Source: Anaerofustis sp. (GTDB lineage: Bacteria > Bacillota > Clostridia > Eubacteriales > Anaerofustaceae). Taken from it: a DNA stretch of 33,446 nucleotides. The position numbers were made by a program, and so were the translations under genes. Below the pieces are notes generated by a model. The model was not told where the DNA came from, did no database searches, and was given only the letters and a program-made list of their open reading frames with translations. The stretch covers positions 57,640 through 91,085 of the forward strand of contig NZ_JAHZIA010000001.1 of NCBI RefSeq assembly GCF_019420015.1, in the 5' to 3' direction. The stretch's first letter is position 1. Each line of letters opens with the position of its first letter. This document shows positions 8,063 through 16,320 of this stretch, one piece after another.

Positions 8063-8866
8063 CTAATTGAGCTCCTTATGCGACTTTTCCACACACTCTT
8101 CAACAGCAAGATCTATATCAAGTAGATTATCTTTGTTTTTTGTTACTAGAGCAATAAACTCCCTGTTTCCTTTTGGTCCTTTTATCGGAGAATAATCTAA
8201 TTTTTCTACATATAATCCTTTATCTTTAAGACCGTATATTACATCTTTAACAACTTTTTTATGTATATTTATATCTTTTATAATTCCGTTTCCGACCAAT
8301 TCCCGCCCTGCTTCAAACTGCGGTTTTATCAAGCAAATATAAATTCCGTCATCTTTTAAGAATTTAAGTAAGTTATCGGCAAGTTTTAATATTGAAATAA
8401 AAGAAACATCCATAACAGCAATATCTACGGTTTCACCTATTTTTTCAAATTCCATATTTCTGAAATTTGTTTTTTCCAAACAAACAACCCTAGGATCTTT
8501 TCTCAACTTGTAAGCAAATTGTCCATATCCTACATCAATGCTGTAAACTTTCTCTGCTCCGTTTTGAAGCAAACAATCCGTAAAACCTCCGCTAGATGCA
8601 CCTATATCCATACAAGTTTTATCTTTAACATCAACATCAAATACTTTTATGGCCTTATCAAGTTTAAATCCACCCCGACTCACAAAAGGATTGTCATTTC
8701 CTTTAATCATAATATTAGAATATATATCAACTTTTGTTCCTGCCTTGTCAATCCTTTGATCATTTACAAATACAAGTCCTGCCATTATAAGTCTCTTGGC
8801 TTTTTCTCTGCTTTCTGCCATACCGCTTTCAAAAAGAAGAACGTCTAATCTTTCTTTTTTATTCAT
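8063..8866 (-). CDS. tlyA: TlyA family rRNA 2'-O-methyltransferase
   Basis: TlyA proteins methylate ribose in ribosomal RNA and were once named hemolysin A from their mycobacterial and Brachyspira relatives. Residues 1-65 form an S4 RNA-binding domain (RLDVLLFESGMAESREKAKR, then VFVNDQRIDKAG). An FtsJ-type Rossmann methyltransferase follows, with SAM motif MDIGASSGGFTDCLLQNGA, VYSIDVGYGQFAYKLR and MDVSFISILKL. Length (267 aa) is typical. The ATG shares one base with the stop of the upstream membrane protein (TAATG), and AAGGAGG lies in that gene's end, so translation is coupled. Which rRNA site it modifies cannot be told from sequence. Confidence 0.94.
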   Translation of the reverse strand: MNKKERLDVLLFESGMAESREKAKRLIMAGLVFVNDQRIDKAGTKVDIYSNIMIKGNDNPFVSRGGFKLDKAIKVFDVDVKDKTCMDIGASSGGFTDCLLQNGAEKVYSIDVGYGQFAYKLRKDPRVVCLEKTNFRNMEFEKIGETVDIAVMDVSFISILKLADNLLKFLKDDGIYICLIKPQFEAGRELVGNGIIKDINIHKKVVKDVIYGLKDKGLYVEKLDYSPIKGPKGNREFIALVTKNKDNLLDIDLAVEECVEKSHKELN

Positions 8867-9417
8867 TATGACTTCCTCCTTCTAAAAGAAAATAATTCTA
8901 CAAATACAGCAGCTTTTCGCACTATTTCAGTAGAGTTATTCATGGAAATATGTTTCCCGAGCGCCTTTCCTCCAACGGTTAAAGCCGCAACCAATCCATT
9001 TAAAATTATGCTTATAACAACGGTTTCTTTTAGGTTATATATGGCTGCTATTTTGACGATAATTATTGCGACCGTTGCACCGCTTATAATACCGCATATA
9101 TCACCTATTACATCGTTACATATGTTGGATACCTGTGAAGCTTTTGATACAAGATCCACGGCTTTTCTTGCGCCTTTTACTTTATTTGCGGCCATAGCGT
9201 TAAAAGGAGCAACTCCTTCTGCTGTAACAGCCGTTCCAACCATATCACATATTATACCTATGGCTATAATGGCAAAAAGAACAAATAATGCACCAATCAA
9301 CCCTGCATTACCTACAAGAGCTTCACTTATTACATTAAATGACATAGATAGTATAAAAGTTAAAAAAGTAATCTTAATTGCCCAACTTTTTCCATCTTGT
9401 TTCTTATCCTTCGACAT
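8866..9417 (-). CDS. Conserved-looking integral membrane protein, function unknown
   Basis: A 183-residue protein with about four hydrophobic segments, near residues 15-35, 42-62, 110-130 and 133-152. Between spans two and three lies a more polar, Ala-rich stretch with FNAMAANKVKGARKAVDLV. The C-terminus ends in the basic FSFRRRKS. I do not recognise a characterised family; there is a faint resemblance to the CNNM/DUF21 membrane domain of magnesium transporters, which I treat as a guess. I use the ATG at 9417, since GGAGG lies 6 bases before it and a strong promoter ends just upstream. An ATG at 9435 would lie before the predicted transcript start. It is translationally coupled to tlyA and appears to be the first gene of the tlyA-nadK-argR-recN operon. 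Confidence 0.8.
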   Translation of the reverse strand: MSKDKKQDGKSWAIKITFLTFILSMSFNVISEALVGNAGLIGALFVLFAIIAIGIICDMVGTAVTAEGVAPFNAMAANKVKGARKAVDLVSKASQVSNICNDVIGDICGIISGATVAIIIVKIAAIYNLKETVVISIILNGLVAALTVGGKALGKHISMNNSTEIVRKAAVFVELFSFRRRKS

Positions 9418-9437
9418 ATTTCCTCCAATTTCCATAT

Positions 9438-9465
9438 ATTATAACATAATTTTGTTTTATTTGAA
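9438..9465 (-). promoter_or_regulatory. Extended -10 promoter for the tlyA-recN operon
   Basis: On the minus strand TTCAAA (9465-9460), a 16-base spacer and TATAAT (9443-9438), with TGT directly before the -10 (extended -10). The predicted transcript start is about 14 bases upstream of the ATG at 9417. Confidence 0.6.
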
Positions 9466-9517
9466 TACCTATATTAAACAAAGCATTTTTATATCAAAAA
9501 TAAGTCAATTTTTCTAT

Positions 9518-9540
9518 AAAAACAACTACATATAGTAGTT
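9518..9540 (-). terminator. Weak intrinsic terminator after the 68-aa membrane protein
   Basis: A 6-bp stem AACTAC/GTAGTT with a 5-base loop followed by GTTTTTATAG on the minus strand. It overlaps the stop codon at 9526-9528. The stem is short. Confidence 0.4.
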
Positions 9541-9732
9541 ATTGCGTTTTATATCCTCATTATCTGCCAACCGTTCAATATTATTTGATATCTTTTTTAT
9601 ATCATTAAAATAACTTTCTATTTTTCCTCTGAGATACCCCAGAAAAGAAATAAGCGATACCAATACGATAAATAAAAGCAAAGGATTTACTATATTAATT
9701 ATCTCCTTAAAATAATTAAAAAAACTGTTCAT
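9526..9732 (-). CDS. Small single-span membrane protein, unknown function
   Basis: A predicted 68-residue protein beginning MNSFFNYFKEII. One membrane span covers about residues 14-34 (NPLLLFIVLVSLISFLGYL). It is followed by a charged, probably helical tail with GKIESYFNDIKKISNNIERL that could form a coiled coil. The start is the ATG at 9732, because GGAGAG lies 7 bases upstream; the ATG at 9762 has no ribosome site. It is divergent from the DUF421 gene, with only about 70 bases between. I recognise no family. Similar short one-span proteins are easily missed in annotation, and the ribosome site and terminator-like hairpin make this one plausible. Confidence 0.6.
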   Translation of the reverse strand: MNSFFNYFKEIINIVNPLLLFIVLVSLISFLGYLRGKIESYFNDIKKISNNIERLADNEDIKRNNYYM

Positions 9733-9805
9733 ATTTATACTCTCCATGTTATAAAAATCCATTTATATCATATACTAAAACCAAAAAAAAAGAAAGGTTT
9801 TAATC

Positions 9806-10438
9806 ATGTTAATTTGTTTTATTAGAGTAGCCGTAATTTACTTTCTTGTTCTGTTTGCTATAAGATTTCTGGGAAAGAGGCAAATAAGCGAATATCAGCC
9901 TTTCGAGCTGGTAATAACGATAATGATTGCAGATATAGTTACACAACCTATAGGTGATGTAAATATCCCTTTGCTAAATGGTATTATACCTCTTATAGTT
10001 TTGATTTTTCTTCAAACAAGTATTTCTTTTTTAACCTATAAAAATCAAAGACTACGAAGTTTTATATGCGGAAAACCCGAATATTTGATATACGACGGTA
10101 AATTAATGCAAAAACAAATGTCAAAAATGTTAATTGGAATAGATGACTTATGTGAGCAACTCAGAAATAACGATATATTGGATTTAAATGAAGTATCATA
10201 TTTGATTTTAGAAGCAAACGGAGATCCTAGTTTTGTAAAGAAAAGCGGAGAAGGTCTTCCAATAAGCCTTATTAAGTACGGTAAAAGATTAAATGAGAGC
10301 TTTCAACTGGTAAACTATACAAACGAAAAACTTACCAATATGTTAAAAAAAGAAGATATATACAATGATACAGATGTATTTTGGGCATATGTTTACAACA
10401 ACCAACTATATGTTATAAGAAAGGATAAATTGCAATAA
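9806..10438 (+). CDS. YetF-like DUF421 membrane protein
   Basis: The first gene of the only plus-strand unit. DUF421 (YetF/YrbG) proteins have three N-terminal membrane spans and a cytoplasmic two-part domain. Their function is poorly known; some are linked to spore germination or general stress in bacilli. Seen here are hydrophobic segments at about residues 2-18, 35-52 and 56-76. They are joined by the family motif FLGKRQISEYQPFELVITIM, and the soluble domain includes GKPEYLIYDGKLMQ and LRNNDILDLNEVSYLILEANG. Length (210 aa) is typical. A purine-rich AAAGAAAGG precedes the ATG. It overlaps the next gene by one base. Confidence 0.9.
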   Translation: MLICFIRVAVIYFLVLFAIRFLGKRQISEYQPFELVITIMIADIVTQPIGDVNIPLLNGIIPLIVLIFLQTSISFLTYKNQRLRSFICGKPEYLIYDGKLMQKQMSKMLIGIDDLCEQLRNNDILDLNEVSYLILEANGDPSFVKKSGEGLPISLIKYGKRLNESFQLVNYTNEKLTNMLKKEDIYNDTDVFWAYVYNNQLYVIRKDKLQ

Positions 10439-10818
10439 TGAGATCATTTGGTTTTGCGGCATTTTTGCTGATTATATTGTTCGGACTTAACGTTTATTGC
10501 TATAACTATGTAAAAACATCAACGGAAGAATTAAGTACTTCAATAGACAGGTTGATAAATTTAACGGATAATAAAGATTATAAAAATGCTGCTGTTAATT
10601 TTAATATGTTAAAAAGAAAAACAGAAGACAGTAAGAAAATATGGTTTTTAATAATAAACCACCAAGAGATAGATAACGTAGACGTAACATTAAAACAGTG
10701 CGAAGCTCAACTAAAAAAAGAAGCCGACAAAGAACTGACGGCTTCCTTAAATTCTCTGAAATATTATATAAATAATATATACGAAAGAGAAAAAGTTAAT
10801 ATAACTAATATTTTTTAG
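10438..10818 (+). CDS. DUF4363 family protein
   Basis: A 126-residue protein with an N-terminal membrane anchor or signal segment (about residues 6-24, FAAFLLIILFGLNVYCY). A helical, charged domain follows, containing LINLTDNKDYKNAAVNF and KIWFLIINHQEIDNVDVTLK. These fit DUF4363, which in Clostridia is commonly encoded next to DUF421 genes. The TAATG overlap with the DUF421 gene implies coupled translation and a shared role at the membrane. Its 3' end overlaps the 3' end of the convergent tyrA by 14 bases. Function is not known. Confidence 0.82.
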   Translation: MRSFGFAAFLLIILFGLNVYCYNYVKTSTEELSTSIDRLINLTDNKDYKNAAVNFNMLKRKTEDSKKIWFLIINHQEIDNVDVTLKQCEAQLKKEADKELTASLNSLKYYINNIYEREKVNITNIF

Positions 10819-11656
10819 AGTGGTTTTCGTTGCTTTTTTCTTTTAATATTCTTCCTTCTCTAAGCAGCTCTTGCATTTGATTTATATCATCTTTTTCGAG
10901 AGCTGTCTTATATTCGTTGATTTTATTTAAAATATTATCAATTTCAAACAATAACGCATCTTTATTCATAATAAACAACTCGCTCCACATATATTCATTT
11001 AACTTTGCAACTCTTGTTAAATCAAGAAAACTTCCTGCAGAAAAACCACGCTCTTCCAAAACAGAAGGACTTTTTACATAAGCATTTGATACCACATGTG
11101 CAAGTTGAGAAGTAAAAGCGATAATTTTATCATGTTCTTTTGGAGTCGTTATAACACACTCTTTAAACTGCATTCCTTTCACTAATTCTTTTATCAATAA
11201 TATTTTTTCTTCATTTGTTTTTGCCGTTTTTGTAATAATAAAACTGGCTCCTTTAAATAAATCATCTATCGCGGCATCATATCCCCAAAGCTCTCTTCCT
11301 GCCATTGGATGAGCTCCTATATAATCCACGCCTCTTTTTAAAGCTTCAGGCTCAATTGCACTTACTATTCTTTCTTTTACTCCGCATAAGTCAATGAGTG
11401 TACTTCCCTTTCTCATTGTTTTTAATATATCTATACTTACTTCAATTGTATTTATAGGATGAAGAGCAACTACTGCAATGTCTATATTTTCCATATTGTC
11501 AAGAAGAATAATATCATCTATGGTTGAGTCTCTCTTTGCTTTAACGAGAGTCTCATTATTAATATCAAATCCGTATACATTATGATTGGTGTTTTTCTTT
11601 ATTCCTTTTGCAAAAGACGCACCTATAAGTCCCAGCCCTATTACAGCTATATTCAT
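10805..11656 (-). CDS. tyrA: Prephenate dehydrogenase
   Basis: Oxidatively decarboxylates prephenate to 4-hydroxyphenylpyruvate with NAD(P), the committed step to tyrosine. The Rossmann motif is at the N-terminus (IAVIGLGLIGASFAKGI). The catalytic-His segment is GAHPMAGRELWGYDAA. The helical domain carries SQLAHVVSNAYV and AGSFLDLTRVAKLNEYMW. Length (283 aa) fits the single-function form; there is no fused chorismate mutase and no ACT domain. GAGGTGAG lies just before the ATG. It follows the TraB-family gene by 10 bases and lies about 18 kb from the other aromatic genes of this window. Its 3' end overlaps the convergent DUF4363 gene. Confidence 0.95.
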   Translation of the reverse strand: MNIAVIGLGLIGASFAKGIKKNTNHNVYGFDINNETLVKAKRDSTIDDIILLDNMENIDIAVVALHPINTIEVSIDILKTMRKGSTLIDLCGVKERIVSAIEPEALKRGVDYIGAHPMAGRELWGYDAAIDDLFKGASFIITKTAKTNEEKILLIKELVKGMQFKECVITTPKEHDKIIAFTSQLAHVVSNAYVKSPSVLEERGFSAGSFLDLTRVAKLNEYMWSELFIMNKDALLFEIDNILNKINEYKTALEKDDINQMQELLREGRILKEKSNENHSKKY

Positions 11657-11666
11657 TTCTCACCTC

Positions 11667-12830
11667 TTAAAATATACTCAAAAAACTTTTAAAAATATCA
11701 GCACCGGCAACAATAGTTCCAACAGTGCTTCCTATATTCGCAAATGTTACTACCAGTAATATTTTTGTTATCCTGTTTTTCCAAAGACCTTTAAAACTGT
11801 TTAAATCTTCGCTTAAATTTTCAAAATCCGAAACCTTAGGCTTTTTAATATGTGCTTCAACCAATCCGGCAAACCACCCTGCAGCCAAAAGAGGATTCAA
11901 AGAAGTTATGGGAGCTGCCACAAATGCCGTAAGAACAGAAGGTAAGCTCCCAAGTGCAAAAATAACTCCCAGTGCACTTAATGTACCGTTAAATAATATC
12001 CAGCTTATAATCTGTGAAAATCCGGTATCTAAATTTCTAAACATGCTTATAATAATCATCCCTATTATAAACAGAGGAATCGAGAACCCTATAATTTTAC
12101 CGGTTTTACTGCCTTGGGGAATTTCTTCTATATCTTTCAAATCAATATCTTTTTCAATGTTTTTAATTATACCGTTCAAATGAGCCGCTCCGACAACAGC
12201 AACAATTTTATTACCATCAGCATGTTTAATTTTCTGAGACAGATAAATATCCCTTTCATCGACAAGATATGTTTTTAAATCGGGGAAATCTTCACTTATT
12301 TCAAGAAGAGCATTCTCGATAAAGTCTCCTTCTTTTATGTTTTCCAAATCTTCTTCCGTCAGTTCTTCATCCTCAAAAAAGCTCATTATAAGCCCGGATA
12401 ATAACTTCATTTTTTCCCATAATGACATCTTACGGAATATTCTTAAAAAGGTTGTCTTTATATCTCTGTCTGCCAAAGTAAGTTTTACATTCATTTCTTT
12501 TGAAAGATTAATGGCATTTATCATTTCTTGACCGGAATTTATATCAAAACTTTCAGCTATTCTTTTCTGATAAGAACTCAATATCAAGTTTACAAGCAAT
12601 AGCGTTGTCTTCTTTTCTTTAATGACATTTACAATATCCGTATCTTTCCATTTTTCATCATTTTCTAACGAGGAATACCTTCCTTCGTCCAACTCGATAC
12701 ATATATTATCGGGTTTTATTTCCTTAATTACTTCTTCGACTTCCCTTGCACTTTCTTTTGAAACATGAGCTGTTCCCACTAAAGTTATGTCTTTATTATT
12801 AATTGTAATATGTTTTATGTTTTCAGACAT
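11667..12830 (-). CDS. TraB/PrgY family membrane protein
   Basis: The TraB family is named for enterococcal proteins that shut off self-pheromone; most chromosomal members have no proven role, and a metal-dependent protease function has been suggested for the fold. Seen here are the N-terminal GTAHVS motif (about residues 19-24), the ELDEGR segment, LADRDIKTTFLR in the middle, and VGAAHLNGI near residue 214. These are the conserved family motifs. The C-terminal part (about 245-387) has four or five hydrophobic segments, including a glycine- and alanine-rich pair. Length (387 aa) is normal. It is co-directional with tyrA, 10 bases apart, and has its own promoter. Confidence 0.88.
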   Translation of the reverse strand: MSENIKHITINNKDITLVGTAHVSKESAREVEEVIKEIKPDNICIELDEGRYSSLENDEKWKDTDIVNVIKEKKTTLLLVNLILSSYQKRIAESFDINSGQEMINAINLSKEMNVKLTLADRDIKTTFLRIFRKMSLWEKMKLLSGLIMSFFEDEELTEEDLENIKEGDFIENALLEISEDFPDLKTYLVDERDIYLSQKIKHADGNKIVAVVGAAHLNGIIKNIEKDIDLKDIEEIPQGSKTGKIIGFSIPLFIIGMIIISMFRNLDTGFSQIISWILFNGTLSALGVIFALGSLPSVLTAFVAAPITSLNPLLAAGWFAGLVEAHIKKPKVSDFENLSEDLNSFKGLWKNRITKILLVVTFANIGSTVGTIVAGADIFKSFLSIF

Positions 12831-12883
12831 ATTTTCTCCTATTCATAAAAATAATATTTATAATAGAAAATTTAAATTCTAAT

Positions 12884-12913
12884 ATTATAAAACTTTATTA
12901 CTAATCGGTACAA
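12884..12913 (-). promoter_or_regulatory. Candidate promoter for traB-tyrA
   Basis: TTGTAC (12913-12908), an 18-base spacer and a perfect TATAAT (12889-12884) on the minus strand, about 53 bases before the traB ATG. Confidence 0.55.
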
Positions 12914-13051
12914 TATAGAATTTATCAATTATAGTCATATAAATATTATAGAGGTCTTTTCTTATTAAATAAAGTATTTTATAACTATTTCATAAAATAA
13001 TTTATTTACGATATATTATTGCACAGTAAAAAATAAAATAAACTTACATAT

Positions 13052-13077
13052 AAAAAAGTCCTTATAAGGACTTTTTT
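13052..13077. terminator. Bidirectional intrinsic terminator after the glycerol operon
   Basis: A perfect palindrome with arms AAAAAAGTCC/GGACTTTTTT around a 6-base centre. It has T-runs on both strands and lies 56 bases past the DUF1667 stop. Confidence 0.88.
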
Positions 13078-13132
13078 ATTGGTTAAACATATTAAATTAA
13101 AGTTAATTACAGAAAAATATCATCATAAAATT

Positions 13133-13486
13133 TTAATCATTTCTTGTAACAACAAGATCAACTCCCGTAGAGCAAATATCCTTCTTTGCAATATCTCCTA
13201 TTCTAACCGGTGATTTTAAAGTAATCCCGTTTATTTCTTCCATTACTTCAAATATCTTATCCTTTGGAATGCTTCCGTTCGTTCTCACACTGGTAACATT
13301 ATCTTTTCCGCCTTCTACTTTTACGGTAGAGGTTACGACTCTCTTAGGCTCTACTATCTCTTCTCTTGCGTATTTATCACCTCTGGGACAAAAATTACCT
13401 TCTACAGTAAAAACCTCTTTACCCTCATAATCGACAGTCAGGCTACATCCTCTCGGACAACATATACATGTTAATTCTCTTTTCAT
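13133..13486 (-). CDS. DUF1667 cysteine-rich protein of the glycerol-3-phosphate operon
   Basis: A 117-residue cytoplasmic protein starting with a cysteine motif (CICCPRGC, residues 7-14) and a further FCPRGDKYA. This resembles the metal- or iron-sulfur-binding N-terminus of molybdopterin oxidoreductases, but without the rest of that enzyme. These are the features of DUF1667, which is normally encoded as the third gene after two GlpA/GlpB-like flavoproteins in anaerobes. It probably helps electron transfer from glycerol-3-phosphate oxidation; that is inference from context. Its ATG overlaps the upstream stop by one base (TAATG). Confidence 0.9.
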   Translation of the reverse strand: MKRELTCICCPRGCSLTVDYEGKEVFTVEGNFCPRGDKYAREEIVEPKRVVTSTVKVEGGKDNVTSVRTNGSIPKDKIFEVMEEINGITLKSPVRIGDIAKKDICSTGVDLVVTRND

Positions 13487-14745
13487 TATTTACAAGCCTC
13501 CTCAATTTCAAATGTAAGTTTCCCTTTTTCATCTTTGATTAAATCTTTTTTTATACTTATATTAATCATTTCACCCGGTAAAAATTTAAGCTCTTTTTTT
13601 CTGAATATCTCTTTACCGTTAAGTTTGGCAACAATACATCCTCCGGCAATCACTTTATTTACTCTCATAAACATTGATACATCTTCTTTTAAGTCTTTGG
13701 TGGAAATACTTTGCGGTACAGTATATGAAATAGGAAGGACCCCTTTTGTTTTAATATCTTCATTTACGGTATTCCCGTTTTTGATATAATCGGCTGCTCC
13801 CTTTCCTGCAATAAAACCTTCATTTGACACAAAATCTACAAGATCGTGAACCTGTAATACATTTCCGCAAGCAAATATACCTTCTATGCTCGTTTGTCTG
13901 TTTTGAGACACATAAGGTCCTCTGACTTTTGGATCTATTTCTATTCCTGCCATATTTGAAAGTTCATTTTCAGGAATAAGACCTACAGATAAAAGAAGAG
14001 TGTCACAAGGAATAACTTCTTCTGTTCCTTTTATTGGATTTCTGTTTTCATCAACTTTTGCAACCACAACAGCCTCAAGTCTTTCATTTCCCTTTATATC
14101 AACTACCGTATGCGCAAGCTTTAAAGGAATATTATAATCCTCCAAACACTGAACAATATTTCTTTGAAGTCCGTTTGAATAAGGCATCAATTCAAGAACA
14201 CATTTTACCTTAGCACCTTCAAGAGTCATTCGTCTTGCCATTATAAGACCTATATCCCCTGAACCTAAGATTACGACTTCTTTACCTACCATATACCCTT
14301 CCATATTTACAAATCTTTGAGCTGTTCCCGCAGTCATGATACCGCTTGGCCTTGCCCCTGCCATATTTAAGGCTCCCCTGGTTCTTTCTCTGCATCCTGT
14401 TGCAAGAACTACAGCAGTAGGTTTTATCTTTTGATATCCCGTTTCTTTATTTAAAAAATGAATTGTTTTATCTTCTTCTAATTTTATAACCATTGTATCG
14501 AGCATTACATCAACCCCGAGTCTCATAATGGTATCTATATCTTTTCCTGCATATTCAGGGCCGGCAAGCTCTTCTTTAAATCTGTGAAGTCCAAAACCGT
14601 TGTGAATACATTGGTTTAATATTCCTCCAAGTCTTACGTCTCTTTCAAGAATAAGAACATCTTTTACTCCGTTTTCTTTTGCCGATATAGCGGCACTTAA
14701 CCCAGCAGGTCCACCACCTATAATAACCAAATCATAATTTTTCAT
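13486..14745 (-). CDS. NAD/FAD-dependent oxidoreductase, GlpB-like partner
   Basis: A flavoprotein of the pyridine-nucleotide disulfide oxidoreductase type. The FAD-binding motif is at the N-terminus (DLVIIGGGPAGLSAAISAKE), with RLGGILNQCIHNGFG after it. A second dinucleotide site follows (VVILGSGDIGLIMARRMTLEG), and a C-terminal FAD contact EGIFACGNVLQVHDLVDFV. Length (419 aa) is typical for the subunit that sits between a GlpA-like dehydrogenase and a DUF1667 protein. It is probably the electron-accepting or NAD-linked half of an anaerobic glycerol-3-phosphate dehydrogenase. The ATG starts one base after the upstream stop. The exact electron acceptor cannot be told from the sequence. Confidence 0.9.
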   Translation of the reverse strand: MKNYDLVIIGGGPAGLSAAISAKENGVKDVLILERDVRLGGILNQCIHNGFGLHRFKEELAGPEYAGKDIDTIMRLGVDVMLDTMVIKLEEDKTIHFLNKETGYQKIKPTAVVLATGCRERTRGALNMAGARPSGIMTAGTAQRFVNMEGYMVGKEVVILGSGDIGLIMARRMTLEGAKVKCVLELMPYSNGLQRNIVQCLEDYNIPLKLAHTVVDIKGNERLEAVVVAKVDENRNPIKGTEEVIPCDTLLLSVGLIPENELSNMAGIEIDPKVRGPYVSQNRQTSIEGIFACGNVLQVHDLVDFVSNEGFIAGKGAADYIKNGNTVNEDIKTKGVLPISYTVPQSISTKDLKEDVSMFMRVNKVIAGGCIVAKLNGKEIFRKKELKFLPGEMINISIKKDLIKDEKGKLTFEIEEACK

Positions 14746-14746
14746 A

Positions 14747-16198
14747 TTAGTTGTTACCTCCTTTATTAAGTTTTCCTGTTAAAATGTACGAATCTTTTCC
14801 TTTTTTGGTAACATCTTCATAATTCATATCATATTCTCTTTTAATGATTTCCATTACCCTAGGTGAACAAAAACCGCCTTGACATCTTCCCATTCCGGCT
14901 CTCATTCTTCTTTTTACTCCGTCTAATGTAGTAACTTTTATTCCTCTGTGGAGTACATCCACTATCTGTCCTTCTGTTATAGTCTCGCATCTGCAAATAA
15001 CTCTTGCAAATCTAGGATCTTTTTTTATAAGCTCATTTATTTCTTCCTGGGTCATTTTTTCAAGATCTACATAACCTTTTCTGTTTGGATTAAAGTTTTT
15101 GTTTTCTTTCAGTTCCAATCCCGCTTTTTTGACTATATCAACCAACATTTCCGCAATTGCATAAGATACTGTAAATCCAGGAGATTGAATGGCCGCGGCA
15201 TTGATAAATCCTTTTGTGGAACTCTCTTCTATAATGAAATCTTGAGAATCAGTAACGGCTCTGAGTCCTGAAAATTGAGTTATAACTTTACTTTTATCTA
15301 ACTTATTTATTAAAAATCTTTCTGTTTGTTTCCATACTGAATCAAGAGTCTGTGCATCTGTTGAGACATCTTCTTTGTCATCTATGTATTCTGCATTCGG
15401 ACCAACCAATATATTTCCGTCATGAGATTGAGTAAGAGCAATACCTTTTGAGTGCGCTTTTGGTGTAGGGAATATTACGGGATGAACTTTACTTGATTCA
15501 CACTTGTCAAGAAGCATATACTCCCCTTTTCTTGGAGTTATTTTAAATTTAGTATCACAAATCATGCTCGAAATTTTATCAGCATAAACACCTGCTGCAT
15601 TAATAACGTATTTCGCTTTATATTCATTATCTTTTGTTTTTACGGTAAAAGTCCCGTCTTTTTTATTTATATCGATAACTTCTTCGTTAAAATAAAAATC
15701 AACTCCGTTTGCTATTGCATTTTCTGCTAAAGCAACACAGTATTGAAACGGCATTGCAATACCTGCGGTTTTACAGTATAAAGCCGCAACTACATCATTT
15801 GAAATATTAGGCTCTATTTCGTGTATTCTGTCAATATCGATTATTTCGGTTTCAACACCGTTCTTATTTCCGTTTTCCTGTAATTTCTTTAAGGTTTCGA
15901 TATCTTCATCATCAAATGCCAATACAAGAGAACCGCATCTTGTATGACCGAAATGAAGTTGTTCATCAAGTATCGTAAAAAGTTCATTACCCCTTTTTGA
16001 TAGTTTTGCTTTTAATGTTCCGTGTGTGGCATCATATCCACCATGAATCATTCCCGAATTCGCTTTTGAAGTTCCACAGGAAACATCCTCTCTTCTTTCG
16101 ACTACGGCTATATCCAAATCATACTTTGAAAGTTCTCTCGCCGTTGAACAGCCTACAACACCTGCACCTATAATTAGCACATCATACATTTCTTTCAT
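14747..16198 (-). CDS. glpA: Glycerol-3-phosphate dehydrogenase, anaerobic GlpA-like
   Basis: Oxidises glycerol-3-phosphate to dihydroxyacetone phosphate. The N-terminus has the FAD motif VLIIGAGVVGCSTARELSK and the family segment TSKANSGMIHGGYDATHGT, followed by a DAO-type flavin domain with YVINAAGVYADKIS. The C-terminal ~90 residues form a BFD-like [2Fe-2S] domain with cysteines in VICRCETIT and GRCQGGFCSPRV. That makes it the GlpA type rather than aerobic GlpD. I use the ATG at 16198 (483 aa) because GGAGG lies 6 bases upstream; an ATG at 16231 lies inside the leader and would overlap the T-run. It is the first of three genes, with no glpK or glpF in view. The leader looks attenuated. Confidence 0.92.
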   Translation of the reverse strand: MKEMYDVLIIGAGVVGCSTARELSKYDLDIAVVERREDVSCGTSKANSGMIHGGYDATHGTLKAKLSKRGNELFTILDEQLHFGHTRCGSLVLAFDDEDIETLKKLQENGNKNGVETEIIDIDRIHEIEPNISNDVVAALYCKTAGIAMPFQYCVALAENAIANGVDFYFNEEVIDINKKDGTFTVKTKDNEYKAKYVINAAGVYADKISSMICDTKFKITPRKGEYMLLDKCESSKVHPVIFPTPKAHSKGIALTQSHDGNILVGPNAEYIDDKEDVSTDAQTLDSVWKQTERFLINKLDKSKVITQFSGLRAVTDSQDFIIEESSTKGFINAAAIQSPGFTVSYAIAEMLVDIVKKAGLELKENKNFNPNRKGYVDLEKMTQEEINELIKKDPRFARVICRCETITEGQIVDVLHRGIKVTTLDGVKRRMRAGMGRCQGGFCSPRVMEIIKREYDMNYEDVTKKGKDSYILTGKLNKGGNN

Positions 16199-16218
16199 TA
16201 CATCCTCCTTGTAAATAC

Positions 16219-16265
16219 AAAAAAACAACATAATACACTTTATAACAATAAAGCATAATATGTTG
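16219..16265 (-). terminator. Leader terminator (attenuator) before glpA
   Basis: In the untranslated leader, arm CAACATATTATGCTTTAT (16265-16248) pairs with ATAAAGTGTATTATGTTG (16243-16226) around a 4-base loop. That is 18 positions with one mismatch and two G-U pairs, followed by seven T residues. It lies between the promoter and the glpA ribosome site, so it should stop most transcripts unless it is antiterminated. In Bacillus, GlpP antiterminates glp leaders in response to glycerol-3-phosphate. Confidence 0.82.
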
Positions 16266-16290
16266 CGGTTTCTCTTCTAATCTCTTCCGC
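16265..16290 (-). promoter_or_regulatory. Purine-rich leader element, possible antiterminator protein site
   Basis: Directly upstream of the leader terminator, the RNA has two GAAGAGA repeats bounded by GCGG and CCGC, which can pair as a 4-bp stem. The CCGC end shares one base with the terminator's first arm. A protein bound here, such as a GlpP homologue, could hinder formation of the terminator. The binding is inferred. Confidence 0.45.
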
Positions 16291-16320
16291 TATTTAATTG
16301 TAATTAAATTATTTTTCTAT

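Larger units (their letters stand above)
12831..13132. other. 302-base noncoding gap between the glycerol operon and traB
   Basis: No supported reading frame. The left end holds the bidirectional terminator (13052-13077) and about 55 bases after the DUF1667 stop. The right end holds the traB promoter. The AT-rich middle (about 12920-13050) shows no clear structure. Confidence 0.7.

Noticed and set aside
8942..9535. A 197-codon open frame on the plus strand
   Set aside because: It lies antisense to the membrane protein upstream of tlyA, which has a promoter, ribosome site and coupled start. The plus frame has no ribosome site and a composition expected of a reverse-frame shadow.
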